Shown here: positions 18,650 through 26,338 of the stretch, piece by piece | How positions within the stretch are numbered: position 1 is the first letter of the stretch | Layout of the letters: every line of letters starts with the position of its first letter | From: Neobacillus muris | GTDB lineage: Bacteria > Bacillota > Bacilli > Bacillales > Cytobacillaceae | Length of the DNA stretch: 39,172 nt | Assembly (NCBI RefSeq): GCF_943193175.1 | Contig: NZ_CALPDF010000042.1 | Coordinates: 1 to 39,172, forward strand | Direction of reading: 5' to 3' | The notes under the pieces: generated by a model | The model's input: the letters and a program-made list of their open reading frames with translations, nothing else | Databases searched by the model: none | What the model was told of the DNA's origin: nothing | Position numbers and translations under genes: made by a program

Positions 18650-19699
18650 CTACTTCTTAGAACCGGAAATTTTCCCTTGCCGCAAATACCGTTTATCGTT
18701 CATAAACAAACTCCAAAAATAAACAAACCCGGGGAACAAGATGGCAAAAGCCACTATATAGGTGATGAAAATGGCTCGAAATGAATTGGGGTCCGTAAAT
18801 GCTTCATGGATCGTCACTTCAGGATAAACGATATAAGGCAAATGCGCTTTTCCATATACATAGCTGGCTGCCAAATACTGAGCGGTAATCGAAATAACAG
18901 AAAGACGCGGCCGGCCTTTGAGATCCAACTCGCGTGAAGGAAGAAAAAGGCCGATTCCGCCTAATAAAAATAACACTAAGGACAAGAGTAAAATCTCAAA
19001 ATCATCCATCATTTTTTTGTAAATCCAGGCATCCTCAGCCTTAAGGGTAAACATAATGAAAAAAGCCATGATTAAAGAAACCGGTCCAATCCAAAGGGCG
19101 TCTCTGCGGTAAATCTTATATGCCTCATATTCTTCAGATGCCTTTGAATAGTCCGCCAATAAAAGGGAGGAAAGAAATAAGGTACTCGAAATTGCAAATC
19201 CAAAAAAGGCATATTCATTAGGGCTGGTAAATAATCCTGCTAAATCTAAAGACTGCTTCGAGTCAGTAATCTCCACAAAGTTTCCATGTGTGATCGGAAG
19301 AACACTTATTAGCAGGCCCGGGATGATAATCCCAGATATCCCGGAAATATAGGTGAGCGGTTTCCTGTATTCTTGGACGATGTTAGAAAAAACCAAAAAG
19401 GCACTGCGAATCGCCAGAAGCAAAAGAATGAGAGATCCAGGAATTAACAAAATGGTCCCGAGCGTATAGGCACCTTTTGGGAATAGGCTGTAAACTGCTA
19501 CGACCAATGCGACAATAAACGTATTCGTAACTTCCCATGTGGGGGATAGATACCGATTGGCAATATTAGTGGCACCAGTCTTTTTTCGATTAATGTAGAA
19601 CATCGACCAAAAACCGGCGCCAAAATCCATCGTTGCCATAACAGCATAAATAAACACAAACCCCCAAAGAACGGTAACGGCTAAATAAGCATCCAACAT
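18650..19699 (-). CDS. ythB: Cytochrome bd-type quinol oxidase subunit II (YthB/CydB-like)
   Basis: Membrane subunit of a bd-type terminal oxidase. It has 349 residues and about eight to nine hydrophobic helices. The N terminus LWGFVFIYAVMATMDFGAGF is the conserved CydB opening, where an acidic residue in the first helix helps proton uptake. It lies 15 bases downstream of ythA, in one operon. GAGGTGG precedes the ATG. Sequence and partner look more like YthA/YthB than like the second Bacillus pair CydA/CydB. It passes electrons from menaquinol to oxygen with subunit I. Confidence 0.92.
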   Translation of the reverse strand: MLDAYLAVTVLWGFVFIYAVMATMDFGAGFWSMFYINRKKTGATNIANRYLSPTWEVTNTFIVALVVAVYSLFPKGAYTLGTILLIPGSLILLLLAIRSAFLVFSNIVQEYRKPLTYISGISGIIIPGLLISVLPITHGNFVEITDSKQSLDLAGLFTSPNEYAFFGFAISSTLFLSSLLLADYSKASEEYEAYKIYRRDALWIGPVSLIMAFFIMFTLKAEDAWIYKKMMDDFEILLLSLVLFLLGGIGLFLPSRELDLKGRPRLSVISITAQYLAASYVYGKAHLPYIVYPEVTIHEAFTDPNSFRAIFITYIVAFAILFPGFVYFWSLFMNDKRYLRQGKISGSKK

Positions 19700-19714
19700 A
19701 TTTGTTCCACCTCT

Positions 19715-21076
19715 TTATGAATTCGAACTAAATAGAGGCACCCCTTTTTGCTCCGCGCGATTAAGATCATCCATAACGGTATTTTTCTTGAAGTAATAAC
19801 GCAAAACAAATAAGACAGCCAGGGCTAAAATGAGATATACGATAGCAAATAAGATAAATAATATCCCTAGGTTAGCAGCAGTAGTAACTGAATCCTTAGT
19901 TGAGAGGGTTCGATAAATGGTCCATGGCTGCCGCCCTGTACAGGCAAAAATCCATCCGAATTCAATTCCTAAAATGGCAAGAGGACCTGAGGCCACATAC
20001 AGCCACATGAGCCAAGCCGGAAACCGGTCCCTTTTGAAAAATTTTTTCAAAAGCAGGCCAAGAAACGAAATGAGGATGAGCAGGGAACCGACACCTACCA
20101 TGCCATTAAATAAGGTATGGACAAACAGCGGGGGCCATTCCTCCTCCGGAAATTCATGAAGTCCTTTCACAACGGTATCAAATCGATTGGCGGATAAAAA
20201 GCTAAGTGCCCAAGGGATTTCAATCCCCCATTTGACAGTTTCGGTTTCTTTGTCCGTATAACCGCCTATTGTAAGCGGAGCATAGGATTGTGTCTCAAAA
20301 AGCCCCTCCGCAGCAGCAAGCTTTTCTGGCTGATATTTGTGCAGATACTGAGCGGATTCATGACCGTTTAGGGCAGTCAACAGTGAAAAAATACCCCCGA
20401 TCACAAGACTCAGCATCAATGCTTTTTGATGGAATCGGTAGATTCTTGTTCCAGACTCGGCCTTCAACATTTTGTAGGCCGAAACGGTGGTTACAATGAA
20501 AGCCCCTGTCATATAAGCAGACAGTGACACATGTCCTGCTGTGACAAAAAAACTCGGGTTGAAAAATGCCGCCCATGGATCGACATCGGTAATTTTTCCG
20601 TTTACGATTCGAAACCCAGTCGGTGTCCCTTCAAAGGCATGGACATTTGTAATTAACACAGCGGAGCTTAGCGCCCCAATCGCTACAAAAACCAGGCTGG
20701 CAATCCTCATCCAAGGGGCGATCCTTTCCGCGGCATAGACGTAAATGGACATAAATAAAGCCTCGATGAAAAATGCATAAATCTCAATTTGAAAAGGCAG
20801 AGCCATCACTTTCCCAATGACTTCCATAAAACCTGGCCATAGTAATGACAATTGTGTCCCGGCAATTGTTCCTGTAGGAATACCCACTCCCAATAGGACA
20901 GCAAACGCCTTTGTCCATCTTTTTGCCATTACAACGTATTCAATGTCCTTTGTTTTTTGATAGCGCAGTTCGGCCATTAACATCATAAACGGCAAGCCCA
21001 CTCCAATAGTGGCAAAAATAATATGAAAACCCATCGTTGTACCGAATAAACTGCGGGCAATTAACAAATCACTCAT
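19715..21076 (-). CDS. ythA: Cytochrome bd-type quinol oxidase subunit I (YthA/CydA-like)
   Basis: Haem-carrying subunit that oxidises menaquinol and reduces oxygen. It has 453 residues and about nine helices. His18 in the first helix (GTTMGFHIIFATIG) is the haem b595/d ligand position. TAGHVSLSAYMTGAF near 176-190 holds the second His. GHESAQYLHKYQPEKLAAAE near 232-251 carries the quinol-binding Lys/Glu, and GRQPWTIYRTL near 384-394 is the CydA signature. The Q-loop is short, as in Gram-positive oxidases. It lies next to the menaquinone genes, whose product is its likely substrate. AAGGAAG precedes the ATG. Confidence 0.94.
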   Translation of the reverse strand: MSDLLIARSLFGTTMGFHIIFATIGVGLPFMMLMAELRYQKTKDIEYVVMAKRWTKAFAVLLGVGIPTGTIAGTQLSLLWPGFMEVIGKVMALPFQIEIYAFFIEALFMSIYVYAAERIAPWMRIASLVFVAIGALSSAVLITNVHAFEGTPTGFRIVNGKITDVDPWAAFFNPSFFVTAGHVSLSAYMTGAFIVTTVSAYKMLKAESGTRIYRFHQKALMLSLVIGGIFSLLTALNGHESAQYLHKYQPEKLAAAEGLFETQSYAPLTIGGYTDKETETVKWGIEIPWALSFLSANRFDTVVKGLHEFPEEEWPPLFVHTLFNGMVGVGSLLILISFLGLLLKKFFKRDRFPAWLMWLYVASGPLAILGIEFGWIFACTGRQPWTIYRTLSTKDSVTTAANLGILFILFAIVYLILALAVLFVLRYYFKKNTVMDDLNRAEQKGVPLFSSNS

Positions 21077-21113
21077 CCGGTTGTCTTCCTTTCTGCATCA
21101 AGGTCACCCTTAG

Positions 21114-21142
21114 TGTTTACTGTTTTGACTACAATATGTAAA
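21114..21142 (-). promoter_or_regulatory. Candidate sigma-A promoter of ythAB
   Basis: On the minus strand TTTACA (21142-21137) and TAAACA (21119-21114) are 17 bases apart, about 40 bases upstream of the ythA start. The -10 is poor, so this is only the best candidate in the gap. No Rex-type site is seen. Confidence 0.35.
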
Positions 21143-21161
21143 ATTTTCCTAGCCAGGAAAA

Positions 21162-21187
21162 TAAAAAACCTCCCGGATGTGGGAGGT
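21162..21187 (-). terminator. Terminator of the znuA-like gene
   Basis: On the minus strand ACCTCCC and GGGAGGT form a 7-bp stem with a 6-base loop, followed by a run of T's. It begins 6 bases past the stop codon at 21194, so the lipoprotein gene is a single-gene transcript and does not run into ythA. Confidence 0.9.
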
Positions 21188-21193
21188 GCCAGA

Positions 21194-22129
21194 TTAATCA
21201 TTTAATGCCTTTTTTAGAGTATTAAGATTGTTTTCCATTAAGGTAAAATAGGTCTCTTTTTGGTTAATATCCTCTTTGGTTAAAATGCCGAGGTTATGAA
21301 TCGGCAAAGCTCTTGCACCAATTTCCTTTTGGATGACTTCTCCTAATCGGGATTTTACATTTTGTTCAAACAGTATATAGTGCAGCCCTTCCTGATCGGC
21401 AGTGGCAATAATTTTCTCAAGCTCTTTTTGTGTGGGCTCATTAGCGGTTGATAAACCGGAGATGCTGAGCTGCTCAATCCCATAGCGCTGCTCCCAATAA
21501 CCGAATGCAGCATGGGTCACAATGATTTTTTTATGCTTTGCTTGGGAAATGGCAGACTCATACTGTGTGTTCAAAGCATCTAATTCTTTCGCTAATTTTT
21601 GATAACGGTCATTGAAATAATCCTTGTTAGCTGGCATTTTTTTTATGAGTGAGTCCCGGATAGCCCCGGCCATCTCTTTGCAATATAGCGGATCCAGCCA
21701 GACATGCGGATTTACATCATGGTTATTTTCGTCCGTTTCGTGGTCTTCATCATCTGCCTCTTTTGGCAGCTTAAGGTGATTTGCCAAGGGTACCATTGTG
21801 ACATGCTGATTTTTCAATGTATCTTTTGCTGATTCGACAAATCCCTCCAGTCCCAGTCCAACGTAGAAGAATAATTCAGCGTCTGCCAGCTTCATCATAT
21901 CCTTTTGTGAAGGCTCGAAAGTATGTTCGTCGGCCCCAGGGGGATAAATGGTTTCAACGTCCACGTATTTTCCGCCAATCTGTTCGGCAAAATATTGCAA
22001 AGGATAAACCGTTGAATAAACTGTTAATCCCTCTTTTTCTTTTTTGGCGGTTTCCTGATCATTTTCGCAGGCTGATAAAACAAACCCTAAGGGTAAAAAA
22101 GTGGTCAGTAAGCAAATAAGATTTTTCAT
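21194..22129 (-). CDS. Zinc-binding ABC-transporter lipoprotein, ZnuA/AdcA-like
   Basis: Extracellular lipoprotein that captures zinc for an ABC importer. It has 311 residues. The signal peptide ends in lipobox LSAC with Cys21 as the lipid anchor. Cluster A-I metal-binding features follow: His69 in GADEHTFEP, an acidic/His-rich loop (EADDEDHETDENNHD, typical of zinc rather than manganese members), then NPHVWLDP and THAAFGYW. AAGGAGCT precedes ATG 22129, and a Zur-box match sits 24 bases upstream. No permease or ATPase gene is adjacent, so it must use components encoded elsewhere. Zinc specificity is inferred from the His-rich loop and the Zur box; an Mn or Fe binder is less likely. Confidence 0.88.
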   Translation of the reverse strand: MKNLICLLTTFLPLGFVLSACENDQETAKKEKEGLTVYSTVYPLQYFAEQIGGKYVDVETIYPPGADEHTFEPSQKDMMKLADAELFFYVGLGLEGFVESAKDTLKNQHVTMVPLANHLKLPKEADDEDHETDENNHDVNPHVWLDPLYCKEMAGAIRDSLIKKMPANKDYFNDRYQKLAKELDALNTQYESAISQAKHKKIIVTHAAFGYWEQRYGIEQLSISGLSTANEPTQKELEKIIATADQEGLHYILFEQNVKSRLGEVIQKEIGARALPIHNLGILTKEDINQKETYFTLMENNLNTLKKALND

Positions 22130-22152
22130 ACAGAGCTCCTTATTTTATGGGA

Positions 22153-22173
22153 AAATCGTATTTATTCCGATTT
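22153..22173 (-). promoter_or_regulatory. Zur box upstream of the znuA-like gene
   Basis: The 21-base inverted repeat opens AAATCGTA and closes CCGATTT. It agrees with the B. subtilis Zur consensus (AAATCGTAATnATTACGATTT) at 18 of 20 defined positions. It lies 24 bases upstream of the lipoprotein start and overlaps a possible -10 (TACGAT on the minus strand). Zinc-loaded Zur would repress the gene. Confidence 0.8.
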
Positions 22174-22271
22174 GGTTTCGAAAAATATTTAGGTATAGAT
22201 TTTCCTAATACGGTATGATTCCAAATTTTTAGTATCTTACAGGATAATAGGCCTAAATGCAAGTAGAAAAA

Positions 22272-22300
22272 TTGTCTCCAGTTCTTGTTTTATGTATTCT
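22272..22300 (+). promoter_or_regulatory. Candidate sigma-A promoter of ytiB
   Basis: TTGTCT (22272-22277) and TATTCT (22295-22300) with a 17-base spacer, 30 bases upstream of the ytiB start. The Zur box is about 100 bases further away, so it probably does not control this gene. Confidence 0.5.
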
Positions 22301-22329
22301 TAATATGAATGAAGGAGGGAGTTGCCGAG

Positions 22330-22902
22330 ATGGATCAAAAGACTTTATTAAAGGATATGCTGGAATTTAATAATAAATTTGTTGAAAGCAAGGAATATGA
22401 AAAATATGAAGCCACGAAATACCCGAATAAAAAGATCGCTATTTTAACTTGTATGGATACCCGTCTGCTTGAATTATTGCCAAAGGCACTTAATTTAGGT
22501 AATGGAGATGCGAAAATCATTAAAAATGCCGGTGCGCTTGTATCACACCCTTTCGGCAGTATCATGCGGAGTATTTTGATTGCGGTGTATCAATTGCAGG
22601 CAAAAGAGGTGATGGTCATTGCCCATCATGACTGCGGAATGAATGGTTTGCATGCGGAGCCAGTGATTTCAACGATGAAGGAGCGGGGAATATCTGATGA
22701 AACACTTCAAACACTTGAATACTCAGGCATTGACATTAAACAATGGCTGCATGGTTTTGACAATGTACAAGAAAGTGTTAAACACAGTGTCCATACAATA
22801 AAACAACATCCACTCATGCCGAAGGAAGTTCCTGTCCATGGTTTGGTTATTGACCCCCATACAGGAAAGCTTGATTTAATTGTGGATGGATACGAAAGCT
22901 AA
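22330..22902 (+). CDS. ytiB: Beta-class carbonic anhydrase (YtiB-like)
   Basis: Interconverts CO2 and bicarbonate in the cytoplasm. It has 190 residues. Zinc ligands and catalytic residues of the beta class are visible: Cys41, Asp43 and Arg45 in TCMDTR, then His99 and Cys102 in AHHDCGM. I chose ATG 22330 because GGAGGGA ends nine bases upstream; an in-frame ATG at 22309 precedes that site. It is a zinc enzyme divergent from the zinc-binding lipoprotein, which may be only chance. Its stop overlaps the yidD stop by four bases, the two genes converging. Confidence 0.93.
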   Translation: MDQKTLLKDMLEFNNKFVESKEYEKYEATKYPNKKIAILTCMDTRLLELLPKALNLGNGDAKIIKNAGALVSHPFGSIMRSILIAVYQLQAKEVMVIAHHDCGMNGLHAEPVISTMKERGISDETLQTLEYSGIDIKQWLHGFDNVQESVKHSVHTIKQHPLMPKEVPVHGLVIDPHTGKLDLIVDGYES

Positions 22903-23138
22903 TGTTTCTTTGTTTGATTCCATTTCTCTGGGACCGGGTCAAATCCTCCAGGATGAAATGGATGGCATTTTAATATCCGCTTTATCGTCAGGAAGCCGCC
23001 TTTTATGGCACCGAACCGCTGAATGGCCTCTAAACCATAGTGGGAGCAGGTTGGATAAAAACGGCATGCAGGCGGTTTGATCGGTGAAATCACCACTTGG
23101 TAAAACCGTATTAGGCCAATAAATATTTTTTTCAGCAT
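22899..23138 (-). CDS. yidD: Membrane protein insertion efficiency factor YidD (YtjA)
   Basis: Small membrane-associated protein thought to help YidC/SpoIIIJ insert membrane proteins. It has 79 residues with an N-terminal amphipathic/hydrophobic helix and the signature [15 protein letters not shown], then [17 protein letters not shown]. Two ATGs are possible, at 23144 and 23138. The site AAGGAG is only three bases before the first and nine before the second, so I use 23138. Converges with ytiB. Confidence 0.93.
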   Translation of the reverse strand: MLKKIFIGLIRFYQVVISPIKPPACRFYPTCSHYGLEAIQRFGAIKGGFLTIKRILKCHPFHPGGFDPVPEKWNQTKKH

Positions 23139-23202
23139 TTCCATTCACTCCTTGTTATCCTCTTTTCTAAGATAACATAACAGCTGGTTTTCGTCGAAGT
23201 TA

Positions 23203-23247
23203 TCACCTTTTTCAACAGGTGAAAAAACGATGGTTTTATAGTATGAT
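23203..23247 (+). promoter_or_regulatory. luxS promoter region with small inverted repeat
   Basis: TATGAT at 23242-23247 is a good -10; the matching -35 (GTGAAA, 23219-23224, 17-base spacer) is weak. A 6-bp inverted repeat, TCACCT (23203-23208) with AGGTGA (23217-23222), overlaps it. A weak -35 with overlapping symmetry could mean activator or repressor control. Confidence 0.4.
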
Positions 23248-23277
23248 AGTGAGTAGATTGTAAAAGGAGTGATAGAG

Positions 23278-23751
23278 ATGCCTTCAGTTGAAAGCTTTGA
23301 TCTAGACCATAATGCCGTTAAAGCTCCATATGTAAGACATTGCGGCGTTCATAAGGTCGGAAGCGACGGTGTTGTCAACAAATATGATATCCGTTTCTGC
23401 CAGCCGAATAAACAAGCGATGAAACCAGATGTCATTCATACACTGGAACATTTGCTGGCTTTTAATATTCGCAAGCATGTTGAAAAATATGGCCATTTTG
23501 ATATTATCGATATTTCGCCGATGGGCTGCCAAACTGGTTATTATCTAGTTGTCAGTGGAGAGCCGACAGTCAGGGAAATTATTGATTTATTAGAGGATAC
23601 AATGAAGGAAGCCCTTGAGGTGACTGAAATTCCTGCAGCAAACGAAAGGCAATGCGGCCAAGCCAAACTTCATGATTTAGCTGGAGCTAAGCGGTTAATG
23701 CGCTACTGGCTGGATCATAGCAAAGAAGAATTAGAGCAGGTATTTGCCTAA
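23278..23751 (+). CDS. luxS: S-ribosylhomocysteine lyase LuxS
   Basis: Splits S-ribosylhomocysteine into homocysteine and DPD, the autoinducer-2 precursor. It is part of the activated methyl cycle downstream of AdoMet use. It has 157 residues. Metal ligands are His54 and His58 (HTLEH) and Cys126 (RQCGQ); Cys84 in GCQTGYY is the catalytic acid/base. I chose ATG 23278, with AAAGGAGTG nine bases upstream; an in-frame GTG at 23269 lies in that site. A single-gene unit with its own terminator. MetK, encoded in the same window, makes the AdoMet that feeds this cycle. Confidence 0.97.
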   Translation: MPSVESFDLDHNAVKAPYVRHCGVHKVGSDGVVNKYDIRFCQPNKQAMKPDVIHTLEHLLAFNIRKHVEKYGHFDIIDISPMGCQTGYYLVVSGEPTVREIIDLLEDTMKEALEVTEIPAANERQCGQAKLHDLAGAKRLMRYWLDHSKEELEQVFA

Positions 23752-23760
23752 ATAAATCGA

Positions 23761-23787
23761 AAACTCGCCATCTAGGCGAGTTTTTTT
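23761..23787. terminator. Terminator shared by luxS and ytzI
   Basis: AAACTCGCC pairs with GGCGAGTTT over 9 bp with loop ATCTA, then seven T's on the plus strand. On the minus strand the hairpin begins at the ytzI stop codon (23786-23788), so it probably serves both converging genes. Confidence 0.93.
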
Positions 23788-23953
23788 ATACATTTTTGTT
23801 TTGCTGTTCTCCGTTTGTTTCTTGATTGATATATGGGTTATTTTCGAGCGGGTCTATTGTATGTTTAACAGTATAAGCTTTTGATGTGGTTAAGACTGCC
23901 AGCAAAAGAACGGCCAAAACGATGATGACGGCAACGACGATCACAATGTACAT
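23786..23953 (-). CDS. ytzI: Small membrane protein, YtzI-like
   Basis: A 55-residue protein. Residues 2-21 form one hydrophobic helix (MYIVIVVAVIIVLAVLLLAV), followed by a polar tail with AYTVKHTIDPLENNPY. The mRNA-sense site GGGGGAG lies seven bases before ATG 23953. Its location beside luxS and the tail segment HTIDPL match the B. subtilis YtzI protein as I remember it. No function is known. The family name rests on memory and synteny; the gene itself is well supported. Confidence 0.78.
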   Translation of the reverse strand: MYIVIVVAVIIVLAVLLLAVLTTSKAYTVKHTIDPLENNPYINQETNGEQQNKNV

Positions 23954-24078
23954 GCCAAACTCCCCCTTTTACCCATATTGTAACATGATTGTCCACATTT
24001 TTAACAAAAAGAAAGGGTGCCCCCCCAATAATAATCGATTGGACCCCTAAAATGAATTCGGATTCTATGCTATGTACA

Positions 24079-24336
24079 TTAATGGATATTGCGGGGATAA
24101 TAAGTGGAAACACGCTGCTGGCCATAATGTTCTTGGGCAAACTTTCCTTTTAAGCTTTCAATTAAATAAATGCCCATTAAATTATATAACTCCTGCTTAT
24201 CCATATCACGGATTAATGCAAGTAGATCTTCATGGGACATTTCCTCTAAGAAAGCAAATGCCAGCATGTCGATATCTTCCTCGTCACCGGTCAGTTTATT
24301 TCGGTACATTTCGTACAATTCATCCACTAACTTCAT
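24079..24336 (-). CDS. Conserved small acidic protein, probably DUF6154
   Basis: A soluble 85-residue protein, mostly helical and rich in Glu/Asp/Leu (opens MKLVDELYEMYRNKL; middle LLALIRDMDKQELYNLMG). GGAGGTGA precedes ATG 24336 with ideal spacing, so it is a real gene. I believe it belongs to the DUF6154 family of Bacillaceae, but I cannot check. No signal peptide, membrane helix or catalytic motif is seen. The overlapping plus-strand frames at 24072-24422 are shadows. Confidence 0.78.
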   Translation of the reverse strand: MKLVDELYEMYRNKLTGDEEDIDMLAFAFLEEMSHEDLLALIRDMDKQELYNLMGIYLIESLKGKFAQEHYGQQRVSTYYPRNIH

Positions 24337-24550
24337 TTATTTCACCTCCTGCTCTAATCCTATTTGGTTTATCTTCTTACTCTCTCCTCAATATACAATT
24401 CATAAGCAATAAAATAAATTAACTGAAAAATCTGTTTTTTAAGTGTATGATTATTATATCTTAGTCATTTCTAAAAAATGTATCGAAAATTGGCAAAGAA
24501 TAATTTTTATTTCTTTGAGAACAACTATAAAAAAGGGGATGAGATGTCAG

Positions 24551-24871
24551 ATGGTCCAAAAAAAGACCTATTATGTAGACGTGGGAACCGGTGAAATTTC
24601 TCAGAGCGCTACTGCCTCCACATGGAGCTATAAAATACAGGCTACGGACGATGAAATAACCGAGCTTCGTGAATTATTTAATCAAAACTATTCAACAGAA
24701 TGGCAAAATTTCTTTCGGGCACATGTTCCCTATGTCCAATATCATTATGACCGTGAAAACGATGAGTATGATAGCAGAATTCAGGAAATCTATGGAATGC
24801 TGTATAAACTTGGAGATGAAGAGGCTAGAAACCACATTGAGACCATGAACATTTTGCCAAAACAATCTTAA
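24551..24871 (+). CDS. Conserved protein of unknown function
   Basis: I do not recognise this gene with confidence. The 106-residue protein starts MVQKKTYYVDVGTGEIS and continues with a mixed alpha/beta, acidic sequence. It has many aromatic residues (YHYDRENDEY) and no membrane segment, cysteine cluster or known catalytic motif. I use ATG 24551; a GGGGATGAG stretch lies 8-14 bases upstream. ATG 24539 is also in frame but directly abuts the GGGG. Codon use is like the neighbours. It stands alone between the small acidic gene and ytkD, transcribed from its own unseen promoter. Confidence 0.72.
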   Translation: MVQKKTYYVDVGTGEISQSATASTWSYKIQATDDEITELRELFNQNYSTEWQNFFRAHVPYVQYHYDRENDEYDSRIQEIYGMLYKLGDEEARNHIETMNILPKQS

Positions 24872-24892
24872 TCACACGGGCTATCCATTGAG

Positions 24893-24999
24893 GGGGCTGA
24901 CATCACGCCTAGACCAATATATAGATCGTTTTTTTCAAAATACCCTCTATATACTGCGGGATGTGTCTGAGCCTTTGGTTTTGGACAGCCCCTTTTTTT
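24893..24999 (+). other. Long nested inverted repeat ending in a T run
   Basis: Three nested complementary pairs: GGGGCTG (24893-24899) with CAGCCCC (24986-24992), AGAC (24911-24914) with GTCT (24965-24968), and TATATAG (24918-24924) with CTATATA (24947-24953). The outer arm is followed by seven T's. It may be a large imperfect terminator for the upstream gene, a structured leader, or an old hairpin element. The -35 of the ytkD promoter overlaps its right arm. Confidence 0.45.
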
Positions 25000-25010
25000 C
25001 GCTATATAAT
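24981..25010 (+). promoter_or_regulatory. sigma-A promoter of ytkD
   Basis: TTGGAC (24981-24986) and a perfect TATAAT (25005-25010) with an 18-base spacer, 30 bases before the ytkD start. This is the best-looking sigma-A promoter in the window. Confidence 0.65.
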
Positions 25011-25039
25011 GGGATTATTAATAGCGTGAGGCGGATAGT

Positions 25040-25510
25040 ATGAATTTCTTGGACTTTTATGGAAACAAAGTGGAAATGCAGTTTTTCCGGAATGCGTTTA
25101 ATGCCGAGGCAAAGCATGTTTTGGTCATTTGCCAATATGGCGGGGACTGGCTTTTGACTAATCACAAAACGAGGGGCCTGGAGTTCCCAGGGGGCAAAAG
25201 GGAAGAAGGGGAAACACTCGAGGAGGCAGCGAAACGCGAGGCATATGAAGAAACCGGGGCCATTTTTGAACAGTTAACTTTTCTCGCAGAATATAAAGTG
25301 ACTGATGATCAAGGGAGCTTTGTGAAGGCTGTATTTTGGGGAGAAGCCCAAAGCTTAGAGAGGACAGAGGGCTACTATGAAACGAATGGGCCGGTAAGAG
25401 TGAAAGGGGACTTGCTTAAACTCCGGTTTGGCGATGACTATAGCTTTATCATGAAAGACCAAGTAGTCGAGGAATGTTTGAAACGGGTCCTTGAATGGCA
25501 AAAAGAATAG
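25040..25510 (+). CDS. ytkD: Nudix hydrolase YtkD (RNA pyrophosphohydrolase / nucleotide diphosphatase)
   Basis: The Nudix box spans residues 52-74 (GGKREEGETLEEAAKREAYE, then ETGA) and fits GX5EX7REUXEEXGU exactly, giving the Mg-binding Glu residues. The family splits a nucleoside diphosphate linked to X. The B. subtilis orthologue hydrolyses (oxidised) nucleoside triphosphates and has also been reported to act as the RppH enzyme that removes pyrophosphate from mRNA 5' ends. It has 156 residues, the usual length. Its stop codon sits inside the terminator stem. Synteny (followed by ytlD/C/A) supports the symbol. Confidence 0.9.
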   Translation: MNFLDFYGNKVEMQFFRNAFNAEAKHVLVICQYGGDWLLTNHKTRGLEFPGGKREEGETLEEAAKREAYEETGAIFEQLTFLAEYKVTDDQGSFVKAVFWGEAQSLERTEGYYETNGPVRVKGDLLKLRFGDDYSFIMKDQVVEECLKRVLEWQKE

Positions 25511-25540
25511 CAGGAGGCTGCCTGCTGCCTGCTATTCTTT
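25502..25540. terminator. Bidirectional terminator containing both stop codons (ytkD / ytlD)
   Basis: A perfect 13-bp stem, AAAGAATAGCAGG (25502-25514) with CCTGCTATTCTTT (25528-25540). The ytkD TAG (25508-25510) and the ytlD TAG (minus strand, 25534-25532) are symmetric parts of the two arms. Short T tracts occur on both sides. Confidence 0.88.
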
Positions 25541-26338
25541 AATAAGTTTCTTCTCCAATAAATCAACCAACTGATACATAATCGTCGCAAACACGGCAAT
25601 GACCAGCAGCGATAAGAATACTAGTGTAAAGTTAAAGACTTGGAAACCGTAAATAATCATATAGCCCAGCCCTCTTGAGGAAACGAGGAATTCCCCTACC
25701 ATAACGCCCACCCAGGAGAGTCCTACATTAACTTTTAAAGTGGATATGATGGTTGGAAAGCATGCCGGCAATATAGCCTCTTTAAAGCATTGAAACCGTG
25801 ATGCCCCAAATGTTTGCAGAACCTTTAAGTAGTTAAGGTCCACCTCTTTAAACGAAGTGTACACTACAATCGTTGTGATGATGACGGAAATAATCGCCCC
25901 CATCGTAATAATCGAAGGATACCCTGGCGTTAATGCGACAATCAGGACAGGCCCTAATGCCACCTTAGGCATGGCGTTTAAAATGACCAGATAAGGGTCT
26001 AGGATTTTGGACAGCAAGGGAGACCACCAAAGAACCGCCGCCAAAATCGTTCCGGCCAATGTGCCCAGTAGAAAACCCAGGATAGTTTCTGTAAGCGTAA
26101 CGCCAACATCGGACATGAGTGAACCATCCTGAAGTTTGCTCAATAACAGATTCCAAATTTTCGATGGAGAGCTGAAGATAAGCGGATCAATCCATTGATT
26201 TCGGCTAAGAACCTCCCAGCCTGCGAAAAATACCAAGAAAATGATCGCTTGATAAAAGCGGACCCAGCGTTTCTCAACTTTTAACGATTGAAGATAATTT
26301 TTATGGAGAAGCTCAACATGATTCTTATCTTGGTTCAA
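25532..26338 (-). CDS. ytlD: ABC transporter permease (YtlD-like)
   Basis: Membrane permease of an importer in the nitrate/sulfonate/taurine/thiamine-precursor class (SsuC/TauC type). It has 268 residues and about six helices; the EAA loop [20 protein letters not shown] near 180-199 contacts the ATPase. I chose TTG 26338, which has AAGGAG about ten bases upstream and overlaps the end of ytlC by 14 bases. The open frame extends further upstream to 26491 but lies within ytlC and carries a Cys-rich, non-family sequence. Last gene of ytlA-C-D. Substrate unknown. Confidence 0.88.
   Translation of the reverse strand: MNQDKNHVELLHKNYLQSLKVEKRWVRFYQAIIFLVFFAGWEVLSRNQWIDPLIFSSPSKIWNLLLSKLQDGSLMSDVGVTLTETILGFLLGTLAGTILAAVLWWSPLLSKILDPYLVILNAMPKVALGPVLIVALTPGYPSIITMGAIISVIITTIVVYTSFKEVDLNYLKVLQTFGASRFQCFKEAILPACFPTIISTLKVNVGLSWVGVMVGEFLVSSRGLGYMIIYGFQVFNFTLVFLSLLVIAVFATIMYQLVDLLEKKLIKE

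Noticed and set aside
24072..24422. Plus-strand frames over the small acidic gene
   Set aside because: Shadows; the minus-strand gene has an ideal GGAGGTGA site.
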